64,000 nt of DNA, from contig CM019701.1 in NCBI GenBank assembly GCA_009760885.1, forward strand, positions 12,669,963 to 12,733,962, in the 5' to 3' direction. The notes under the pieces are model-generated. The model saw only the letters and a program-made list of their open reading frames with translations, ran no database searches and was not told the origin of the DNA. Below are positions 33,801 through 45,800 of the stretch, piece after piece. This DNA is from Achatina immaculata. Taxonomy: Eukaryota; Mollusca; Gastropoda; Stylommatophora; Achatinidae. Numbering within the stretch: position 1 is the first letter of the stretch; each line of letters starts with the position of its first letter. The position numbers and the translations under genes are program-made.

Positions 33801-36800
33801 CTACACTTGTTAGTGTGGGAAGTATGTCTGTGTATCTACACTTGTTAGTGTGGGAAGTATGTCTGTCTATCTGCACTTGTTAGTGTGGGAAGTATGTCTG
33901 TGTATCTACACTTGTTAGTGTGGGAAGTATGTCTGTCTATCTACACTTGTTAGTGTGAGAAGTATGTCTGTCTATCTACACTTGTCAGTGTGGGAAGTAT
34001 GCCTGTCTATTTACACTTGTCAGTGTGGGAAGTATGTCTGTGTATCTACACTTGTTAGTGTGGGAAGTATGTCTGTGTATCTACACTTGTTAGAGTGGGA
34101 AGTATGTCTGTCTATCTACATTTGTCAGTGTGGGAAGTATGTCTGTGTATCTACACTTGTCAGTGTGGGAAGTATGTCTGTCTGTCTATCTACACTTGTC
34201 AGTGTGGGAAGTATGTCTGTCTATCTATCTACACTTGTCAGTGTGGGAAGTATATCTGTGTATCTACACTTGTCAGTGTGGGAAGTATGTCTGTCTATTT
34301 ACACTTGTCAGTGTGGGAAGTATGTCTGTGTATCTACACTTGTCAGTGTGGGAAGTATGTCTGTCTATTTACACTTGTTAGTGTGGGAAGTATGTCTGTG
34401 TATCTACACTTGTCAGTGTGGGAAGTATGTCTGTCTATCTACACTTGTCAGTGTGGGAAGTATGTCTGTCTATCTACACTTGTCAGTGTGGGAAGTATGT
34501 CTGTCTATCTACACTTGTCAGTGTGGGAAGTATGTCTGTGTATCTACACTTGTCAGTGTGGGAAGTATGTCTGTCTATTTACACTTGTCAGTGTTGGAAG
34601 TATGTCTGTGTATCTACACTTGTCAGTGTGGGAAGTATGTCTGTCTATTTACACTTGTCAGTGTGGGAAGTATGTCTGTGTATCTACACTTGTCAGTGTG
34701 GGAAGTATGTCTGTGTATCTACACTTGTCAGTGTGGGAAGTATGTCTGTCTATCTACACTTGTCAGTGTGGGAAGTATGTCTGTCTATCTACACTTGTCA
34801 GTGTGGGAAGTATGTCTGTGTATCTACACTTGTCAGTGTGAGAAGTATGTCTGTCTATTTACACTTGTCAGTGTGGGAAGTATGTCTGTGTATCTACACT
34901 TGTCAGTGTGGGAAGTATGTCTGTCTGTCTATGCTTGTCAGGGGAATCAAGAAGGTATCTTATCTCTACATAGGAACTGTCTCTCATGCATCCCAAGATA
35001 ACTCACATGGCTCCATTTTGCACTTTTTTGAGCATTTCTGTCTGAGCAAGTGTGAAAATGAGGATGGCTAAGGTGTACTTGGTGGGTGCAAGGACCAGCA
35101 AGCAGAGGGATTCAGGGTTCCAAAGTGAATTAAAACAGATAACCTGGGAGGGGGGAGGGGAGAACAAATCTCAGTATGAAATTCCTGGGATTTGTGCCAG
35201 CTTAGAAAATTCTTATCAGAGGCCATGTAGTTAAGCAGCTGTGGATCACCTGATAATGCATCAAGGACTACATGTTGTCTGGAGAAACACAGGTTGGGAA
35301 CCACTGGTCTAGGGCTGGCTTCAGAGGCAGACTTTAGAGACGGGTTTGTTATCAGTCTCCACTACCATGCACTATGTCGGTTAGGCTGTAGTGGAGCATA
35401 ACAGCCTGTTACGGGGATATTTGGTAGGGGTACAGTGGTGTCTTGACCCACTTTGCTTTGCTGGTTCTGACAGCTTGTAAAATCTGTGACATCAGTTTTT
35501 ATTCACCTACATTTTATTGTTGTTCCACAGTGTCCAGGAGCAGTGTTCCCTTTAAGTGTTTGAGGTCTGTGTGCAAAATGTTCAGCTCATGTGCAAACAA
35601 ATATTGTGTGTGTGCAAATGTGCATAGTAACAACATATATATATATATATACACACATACACTATAAAGGTCTGTACATTTAATAACAGGATAGAGCTGC
35701 TGTACTTTTCAGCAGTGGAAACTCATCTGCCTATTTATTTTAATTACCCTCTATTCTGTGTGTGCCCACTTGCCTCGTCATGATTCTGCTACAGTACTAC
35801 AGAAACTACGTGATAAAAGACCAGTTGAAACATTCAGTCTGAAAGTCATTTTTCAGCAAGGAAGAAACAGTAAAGGAAAAACATGTACCATTATTGTATT
35901 TTTGTTGATCGCATTTATAGCATGGAGTAACATCTGAAAATTAGAAAATAAAAGTAGCAGTTTATTTTATTTTTTGTTTGTTTGCGTGGCTCTAAAAATT
36001 TTGCGCATGGTATGATTTTGTTCTGTGCGCAGCTGCACAGCTTAGAGGTAACAGTGGTCAGGAGGACAACTGTTATGTGTCATGCTGGCAGCTTTTATTA
36101 TGTGCCATGCTGGACAGCTTTTATTATGTGCCATGCTGGACAGCTTTTATTATGTGCCATGCTGGACAGCTTTTATTATGTGCCATGGTTGACAGCTTTT
36201 ATTATGTGCCATGCTGGGCAGCTGTTATGTGTCATGCTGGACAGCTGTTATGTGCCATGCTGGACAGCTTTTATTATGTGCCATGCTGGACAGCTTTTAT
36301 TATGTGCCATGGTGGACAGCTTTTATTATGTGCCATGCTGGGCAGCTGTTATGTGTCATGCAGGATAGCTGTTATGTGCCATGCTGGGCAGCTTTTATTA
36401 TGTGCCACGCAGAGCAGCTGTTATGTGTCATGCTGGACAGCTGTTGTTATGTGCCATGCTGGACAGCTGTTGTTATGTGCCATGCTGGACAGCTGTTATG
36501 TGTCATGCTGGGCAGCTATGTGCCATGCTGGACAGCTGTTGTTATGTGTCATGCTGGGCAGCTGTTATGTGCCATGCTGGACAGCTGTTATGTGTCATGC
36601 TGGGCAGCTATGTGCCATGCTGGACAGCTGTTGTTATGTGTCATGCTGGGCAGTTATTTGTCGTGCTATACAGCATTGGCAATCATGATTCTCTGTCTTG
36701 TGTGGTCTCTTTGGTGTTTGTGATCAGCTCAGATGCTTTTCTCTTACCGTGCCATTTGGTCAGTCCAGTGCGATATTTTTCTCTTGCCTTCCTCTCTTCC

Positions 36801-39800
36801 ATTTTCCCTTGAATTTTCCAATCATTTCCAGGTTCTTCAACTTCTGTCTTCTCATGCTGTGTCCAAGAAATTTTTACTTGTCTTGATTTTTGTGTGTGAT
36901 TCTAACTATTTTCTTTGTTATGACACTTCTTTGAGGACCTCTTCATTTGTTTTACTGTCTGTCCAGAGTATTTGTTGTATCTTTCTCTGAAAGCACATCT
37001 CTGTGGGGTGTCTGTCTCCACTAATACCAAACTACTATTCAGTACTGTCAAGGAAAAAAAAATCATTTGCATTCAGTGCCTGTAAAAATAATCTAAAATA
37101 ACTTGTACACTTTATGAATCATGGAGGCATGTAGATGATGGAAAAGTTTGTAGTTGTAGGAAGGAGCATTGTTTATATTTGTTTTTTTTTTTTTTTTAGA
37201 AGACAGGAGGGTATTGCAAAGGTGAGCAGCAGAGTAAGCAAGGCTTTTCTTAAGCAGATCAAGTCTGGGTTTTGAAAGGAGAATTCGTTTAAGCATTGGC
37301 CGAACTTTTGGTTAGATTTAAGCTGTTTTCACAGATAAGATGAAACATTCTGTGATAGAATTTGAGAAAAATGTAACGATGTGAGTGAAGGTGTTGTCTG
37401 CTTTCTCCTACAGCTTGTAGATTATATCATCAATATGCACAGAGCTGGTTTTGGCCGCACTCGTCAAGACTTGCTTTATAAAGTACAAGACCTGCTGAAC
37501 AAATCGGAGCGCAAGACAAAGTTTGAGAACAACTTACCCAATGAGGAATGGTATGATCATTTTTGTTAGGATTTTACATCCAGATTACATTTTTACCAGC
37601 CTGTGGCCCATCAAAAATGAGAGGAAAAGAAATGAAAATGTGATTCTTACTTAAAATTGTGACGCTTAATGTTACATCAGGGAGATGAGTTTTTCAGACT
37701 TTCAGAATGGCGGTCATCGGTCCTCTTATTACAGTATTGTCTGTGTGATGAAAATCTCAGAGAATGATTGCTTAACCATCAAATAAGTGTAGAGTATTTA
37801 TGATTTCCTTCGGGCATGATCTGTTAATGTGCACTAAGTTGATAATGTTCCTGTGATGTATGTTGTGAGTCACATGACTGTCACATCAGGAAGTATTACT
37901 GGGCTATATATTGCTACTTGTAACTCAAGAAATGTAACTGGTGTATACAGTGACTCATTGGTCATTTAAGTCATTCATTCATTCATTCATTTGCATGTCC
38001 CCTGCGGAACTTTGCCTCCCAAACAGCACTCCTGTAGGCCTCTCGGTTGTGAGCAAGATGGCCTGTTGCTGATGCATCCATTTGCAGATCATCAGTGATG
38101 TCTTGCAGCCTTCTTTGCCTTAGTCTTCCTCTCTTTCTTTTTCCCATTATGTACCCTTCCAAGACGGTCTTCTCTAGATTATCATGATGTTTAATGTGTC
38201 CAGAATATTTAAGTTTTCTCTCTTTAATCCTCTTTAATCATTTAAGTCAAGAAATGTAAATATGATGTTGTTGGTTGTGAGTCACATGCTTTTTGTTGAG
38301 TCAGGAAATGTTACTGTGGTGTATATTGTTGACTCATGACTCAGTTAAGTCAGGAAATGTTACTGTGGTGTATATTGTTGACTCATGACTCAATTAAGTC
38401 AGGAAATGTTACTGTGGTGTGTATTGTTGACTCATGACTCAATTAAGTCAGGAAATGTTACTGTGGTGTATATTGTTGACTCATGACTCAATTAAGTCAA
38501 GAAATGTTACTGTGATATATATTGTTGACTCATGACTCAGTTATGTCAGGAAATGTTACTGTGGTATATATTGTTGAGTCATGACTCAATTAAGTCAAGA
38601 AATGTTACTGTGGTGTATATTGTTGACTCATGACTCAGTTAAGTCAGAAAGTGTTACTGTGATGTATATTGTTGACTCATGACTCAGTTAAGTCAGAAAG
38701 TGTTACTGTGATGTATATTGTTGACTCATGACTCAGTTAAGTGAGGAAATGTTACTGTGGTGTATATTGTTGACTCATGACTCAATTAAGTCAGGAAATG
38801 TTACTGTGATGTATATTGTTGACTCATGACTCAATTAAGTCAGGAAATATTACTGTGGTGTATATTGTTGACTCATGACTCAATTAAGTCAGGAAATATT
38901 ACTGTGATGTATATTGTTGACTAATGGCTCAATTAAGTCAGGAAATGTTACTGTGATGTATATTGTTGACTAATGGCTCAATTAAGTCAGGAAATGTTAC
39001 TGTGATGTATATTGTTGACTAATGGCTCAATTAAGTCAGGAAATGTTACTGTGATGTATATTGTTGACTAATGGCTCAATTAAGTCAGGAAATGTTACTG
39101 TGATGTATATTGTTGACTAATGGCTCAATTAAGTCAGGAAATGTTACTGTGATGTATATTGTTGACTAATGGCTCAATTAAGTCAGAAAATGTTACTGTG
39201 ATGTATATTGTTGATTCATGACTGTTAAGTCAGGAAATGTTATTGTGTTATATACATTGCTGACCTAGGACTCTGAAAGACATCTGTTGACAACTGACAC
39301 CATTGCTTTCCCTCAGGTATGAAGCGTTTTTAGAGAGGCACAAGGAAAGCATTCAGCAGTGCCGCTTTGGCAACGACATGCAGGAGGTAGGACTCATCCC
39401 CACAGACATCCACGGGGTGAGTCAGATCATAGAGGCAGCAGTCCAGTCAGTGTCAGTATCCCCTCACCCTGGAAATATGTTTCACCATGCCAGCTCCCCG
39501 CCGCAGAATGTGATCCACCGACCTGCCATCAGTTCCGACAGTGTAGCCAGGTGCATAACCGTCCCATTTCGGTTTGAGATTTAGATGGTTGTTTACGGTT
39601 AGATTTTGTTTTGTTTTCTGTGAAGCTGATTGACCGTGTGTGACAAATGCCTGGACAGTGTGTTTTATCCTGGTACACTTTGATGATTTTGATGTAATGT
39701 AACTGACAGATTAAGTCATGAGCATAATTATGACAGAGCTATTAAAATAGCATACCTGACAGATTTTGTCAGGTTTTTATTTACTGTTCACATATAGTGC

Positions 39801-42800
39801 AGAAGGTTGGGAGGTATAATTACAGTATAGTTTGACAGGTTAAGTTGGGATGTATAATTACAGTATAGTCTGACAGGTTAAGTTGGGAGGTATAATTACA
39901 GTATAGTTTGACAGGTTAAGTTGGGAGGTATAATTACAGTATAATTTGACAGGTTAAGTTGGGATGTATAATTATAGTATAGTTTGACATGTTAAGTTGG
40001 GAGGTATAATTACAGTATAGTTTGACAGGTTAAGTTGGGAGGTATAATTATAGTATAGTTTGACATGTTAAGTTGGGAGGTATAATTACAGTATAGTTTG
40101 ACAGGTTAAGTTGGGAGGTATAATTACAGTATAATTTGACAGGTTAAGTTGGGATGTATAATTATAGTATAGTTTGACATGTTAAGTTGGGAGGTATAAT
40201 TACAGTATAGTTTGACAAGTTAAATCCGTGCAGGCTCAGTAGGTCATATTTGTGTTCAGTTGATAACTTTGTTTCTGTTGAACTGACAAATGTATTTTTG
40301 TATATTTGATAGGTTTATTTATCTTATAATTTTCATGTACATTATTTTCATCTTTTCTTTCTTCTTTTTTTTGTCTTTTTCTTTTGATTATCATCTTCAG
40401 TCCTTTTTTTTTTCCTATTTATTTCACTCCCCCCCCCCCCCCCCCCCCCAAGCTTTCTAGCTACTTGTTACCTGTATAACAAAGGTAACCATTTCTTATC
40501 TGTACTTTATAGATAACTATATATCTTACTGTGCACTTTAGATAACCATCTCTCACCTGTACATTTTAAGAATCCTCTCTCGCCTGTACACTTTAGATGA
40601 TCATCTCTCACCTGTACACTTTAGATAAACATCTCTCACCTGTGCACTTTAGATAACCATCTCTCACCTGTACACTTTAGATAACCATCTCTCACCTGTA
40701 CATTTTAAGAATCCTCTCTCACCTGTACACTTTAAGAATCCTCTCTCACCTGTACACTTTAGATAGCCATCTCTCACCTGTACACTGTAGATAACCATAT
40801 CTTACCTGTACACTTTAGATAACCATTTTTCACATGTGCATTATAAATAACCATTTTTCACATGTGCATTATAGATAACCATTTTTCACCTGTGCACTAT
40901 AGATAACCATTCTTCACCTGTGCACTTTAGATAACCATTTTTAACCTGTGCACTATAGATAACCATCTCTCACTTGTATAGATAGGCATCTCTTACCTGT
41001 ATACTACAGGTAACCATCTCTCACTTGTATACTGTAGGTAGCTATTTCTCACCTGTACACTATAAATTGATGACAACTGACAAAACAAATAAAGCAGCTG
41101 AAATATATATCAATGAGAAAAAATTGGAAGAGGTGGAGAGTTTTGAATATCTTGGATCACTATTAACTAATAATGGAGATAAAATAAGGGAAATTAAAAG
41201 GAGGACATCTGTTGCTCTTCAGAAAGTAAAACAACTAAAGAATCTGTGGAGAGGAACAGATAGAAGTACAAAAATAAGATTTTTAAGGGCATGCATCTTT
41301 CCCATCGCAACATATGCCTGTGAGACCTGGACACTTAACAGCTGATAAACACATAAATGTCTTTGAATGTAAATGCTACAGAAAAGTCCTTCAGATGTCA
41401 TGAACACAAAAAATAACACATATATCCATACTACAAGAACTTAATATTGAAGAAGGCTGGCTAGTAAAGAGGATTAAACAGAAAACTTAAATATTTTGGA
41501 CATAGTAGTGGGAATCTGGAGGAAACAGTCTTGGAAGGGTACATAATGGGAAAAAGAAAGAGAGGAAGACCAAGGTGAAGATGGCTGCAAGACATCATTG
41601 ATAATCTGCAGATGGATGCACCAGCAGCAGGCCGTCTTGCTCACAATCGAGAGGCCTACAGGAGAGCTGTTAAGGAGGCAAAGTTCTGCAAGGGACATGC
41701 AAATGACTGACTGACTGACACTATAGGTAGCCATTTCTCACTTGTACACTATAGATAACCATCTCTCATCTGTACATTATAGATAACCTCTATATGTGTG
41801 TTATAGATGGTCATCTTTCACCTGTATGTCCCAGGTAATCACCTCTCTCCCACATGTCCCAGGTAATCACCTCTCTCCCACATGGCCCAGGTGACCACCT
41901 CTCTCTCACATATCCCACATAACCACCTCTCATCTGTACTCTGTTTATTAGTTTCCATCATGTCTCTCTATTTTCTGTAAAAAAAAATTTCCTTAGGATT
42001 ATTCTATTTCTAACAACTCATTGTTACATGCAGACATGTAAAGCTCAGTGTTACGTGTAGTCACATAGAGTTCATTGTTGCATGTATAGATCCATTGTTT
42101 ACATAAATATTTAGCCTCGTTGTAATACAGCGTTATGAGCTCAGTTAGAGACAGTAAACTCATTGATGCATGTGGGGACATTTAAAATTTTTTTTTTCGA
42201 AGACTTTTGACTCTTTGTTGCATGTAGAAGCAGTGGATTTGTGGCTGTTTATATAGGACATTTTACTGCTATTCCTCTGTCATCATTTGTTCATTTTGCC
42301 GAGCATGGATAAACTGAGCATGGATAACAAGGCTTAGGTGTATATTCTTAACTTCAGAGTGTCTCATCTCTGAGAGCACTACAGTATTTGCTGGCCATTT
42401 CTTGCTGTGCATCACAATGTCTAGTCAAGGCTGAAACGATTGTTTGTCAGCTGTCTAGTCAAGGCTGAAGTGATTGTCAGCTGTCATTGCTAACCAAAGT
42501 GTTAATCAATGACAGATATTTAAGATGTCACAGTTTGCCTGTAAGTTCCCAAACAGTCTTCAGTTTCCTAACATTGTTAGAGTTTTTTGTTGTAAGGAAA
42601 CTCTTTTCGCATCCACTTCTAGTAAGACTTGCTCTAGATACTGAAAAAAAGAACTGTTACTCTGTAAGTCATAATGAATCAGTCGAGAGTTGTGGTTGTT
42701 GGTTTGGTTTCCCGATTTAGTCAAATGTTTGAAGTCGGATTAAAATTGTGAGAAAGAAAGATCAAAGATTTCATGTTAAGATTATTTCATTATGCCAGTT

Positions 42801-45800
42801 TCTAGTTTTATTCTGTTTTTGGTGAATATTGATTTTTACCAGAATGTTAAAAGTCTCTGTAATGTTTAAAACTGAACGTAGTAACAGTAATTGTTGGGTT
42901 TTATTTTTTTTTTGGGATGAATTTTGATTTTTTAAGAAAGTCAGAACTGAAGTTGGTAAAGAAGTGATAATGTGGCTTGGATATGAGGTTTGTGAATATT
43001 GTATTCTCACTGTGTGAGTACTGTTTGAGGAAAGCTGTCATGTTTGTTGTGGTTTTGATAGAAGAAATCTTTCTTTGTTTTAACTGATGACAAGAGAAAT
43101 AAATTAGACCTGCAAAGACTGGACCTTCAGGATGAGATACAGTTAGCCAGCTCTAGGTATTTTTGGTGAATATTTAAAAAAAAAAAAAAGCTGCAGAGAA
43201 AGCATATAAATGTTGTAAGATACTCAGCATGTGCGTTGTTGTAGTTGTACTAATGGTTGTCAGTTTGCTGCAGTAAGGGAAATAACCATGTGATGGACAC
43301 GTGAGGGAAAAAGAAAAAGAGGCTGTGTAGGGGGAGAACTTTACACACAGAAGCATATTGCAGATAACTTATTTTCTATGCACTTGATGAAAATCTTTGT
43401 GCCAAAATATGCTAGATTAAAACAGTTAACGAGAACTCTTCTGCAGATCATTGTAATCTTTTCCAGTTGTATTGTAGATGGATATTGGCCACATGTGGAG
43501 CATTCATCAGTTTGTGGTTGTATGCATTCATGTTCTGAATGTTCTTGAACCAAGTTAAACATTTTCCAAGCGGTGATGGTGATGATGATATCATCTTTAT
43601 GATAGTCCTGATGATAACAGGCAGTTATGGTTTTCTTGGTTTTTCAAGCAATACATAAGAGGATAGGTGCCCTCCTACTAAGGCTGTGGTAGCAGGTATC
43701 TCAGCAAGCTGTAGCTATTGCATGATATCAGTCCTTGTCTCACATGCCAGGCTATTGTGGGGGCCTGTATTCTGGGAGGACTACAAGGAACTGAGGTGTA
43801 GTCTTGACCTGGTGAAGCTTACTGTGTCTGCAGTTGTATACAAGGGCAAGTCAGTAAATAAGTCGCAATACAAGCTAAATAAAAAAAGTGACTACTTGCC
43901 TGAAATTTTTTATTTTTCAACATAATCCCCCTGTACGTTCACACACTAATCCCATCGATTCACAAGTCCTTGAAAGCCGATATCAAAGAGGGTTTCTGAC
44001 TGCTGCCACAGCCAATGAGTCCTTGACAAAGTCTTCATTGTCTCAGAAATGGTGATCACCCAAGTGACTTGTCCATTATTGAATTTCTGAATCCTATTTT
44101 GCATGGCTTTTCTTGACATGCACTTTTCACTGTACATTTCAAGCATTTATGAATGCACTATCTCTGTGTTCAGTCATTTGGCCCACAGAAAACAAACACA
44201 CAACTCTGGGCTGTTCTTCTCATGTACACACCAGTAACACACTCGCTATATTAAAACATTTGCTGTTAAGTTACCATTGCATGCTTGGGTACAGCTTTGG
44301 TTCTGTTGTCATGCCAATGGATGGTGCTATGTGGTGCCAGAAAATGATCAAGTTTTCAGTTGTTTTCAGTCCGCATGGATTTGCCAGTGATTTCTTGAGC
44401 TGCCCTCGTAAGTGGATGATGACACATTGACTGTCACATGGTACTTTGTACCAACAAAGTTATGAATATGTACAGTGACAAAAGCTTTCTCAATAACTCA
44501 TTTGTTGCATAACAGAACTTTTATTTAAGTGTCAGAGTTTGAGAATGGAAATCCTGTCATATGGTTTACTTTCATTTTGTATTCATTTTCTTATGGAATA
44601 TTCACTTGTTTGATTTTATTATCTGGTGCATTAAATTATTTTTGTAATGCAGGTTGTTACTTGTTTCATTTGTAGCTGTGTCTCTGAGAGAATTGTAGAT
44701 GTTTGATTTGTAGCAGTGTCTCTGAGAGAATTGTAGATGTTTGGTTTGTAGCAGTGTCTCTGAGAGAATTGTAGATGTTTGGTTTGTAGCTGTCTCTGAG
44801 AGAATTGTAGAAGTTAGGTTTGTAGCTGTGTCTCTAAGAGAATTGTAGATGTTTGGTTTGTAGCAATGTCTCTGAGAGAATTGTAAATGTTTAATGTGTA
44901 ATTGTGTCTCTTAGGGAATTGTAGATGTTTGGTTTGTAGCAGTGTCTCTGAGAGAATTATAAATGTTTAATGTGTAATTGTGTCTCTGAGAGAATTGTAG
45001 ATGTTTTATTTGCAACTGTGCCTTCCAGAAACTTGTAGACATAAGAAACCATAGAAAGCAGAACTCTTATCCTAATAATGACTTTATATAGTCTAGCTAT
45101 ATAGTGTAGGAAAATATGGACACTAACATCATATCCCTATGTGCCTCTATGGCATGACAGGATTACTTTTACCTTTATAGTCTAGGAAAATATGGACACT
45201 AACACCATATCCCTATGTGCCTCTAAGGCATGACAGGGTTACGTTTATCTTTATAGTCTAGTTACTGCATGATTTGATGTCTGCTTTACGTCAGCAGCAA
45301 GGGGCTGTAATCTCTTAACTCAAGGGATATAACAATGACAATTGTAAAATGCATGTCAGTTATTTGGAAATGTTTGTCATATAAGTAGATGTAATTTACT
45401 AGATTGTTCTAAAGGGCAGGATATGCCAATACAGATATTTGCTGTTGCTGTAGTTGATTACAAAATTGTAATGAATATTGGTAGAATCAGCCATGACAGA
45501 AAATGTTTAATAAAACGACGGTTAACAATTTCAACAAACAGATAACTTCAGCTGGTTTCAGAGCCAAGGAGTTTAGTTCATCTTGTTGCAGAAACAGCTT
45601 TAGCTGTCAGTTTCACTAAGTTTCACAACTTGGCCTTTTGGCTAAGATCAAAGTGTAGTTCTGCTCTCTGTAGTATCTACACTTTGATCGTTTATTTTGG
45701 AACAAAGGAGATGGTCGAGGCCTGCCCTGCACATTGAACGCTGGGGGTAAGGTCCACATCTCGTTACGGGTGGACCCGGTTTGCAGTACCACCGGGTCAC

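Noticed and set aside
32655..34948. CRISPR-like direct repeats
   Set aside because: The repeats are contiguous with no unique spacers, and the context is an animal intron.
33955..35071. Long plus-strand reading frames (up to 348 codons) with YVCLSIYTCQCGK-type repeats
   Set aside because: They lie wholly in the 35-bp minisatellite. All three frames give the same rotating peptides, there are no splice-compatible neighbours and the sequence is intronic to the HTH gene.
35052..35304. Short frames on both strands around 35.1-35.3 kb
   Set aside because: They overlap the R2 repeat and a G-rich run; no codon-like pattern or splice sites.
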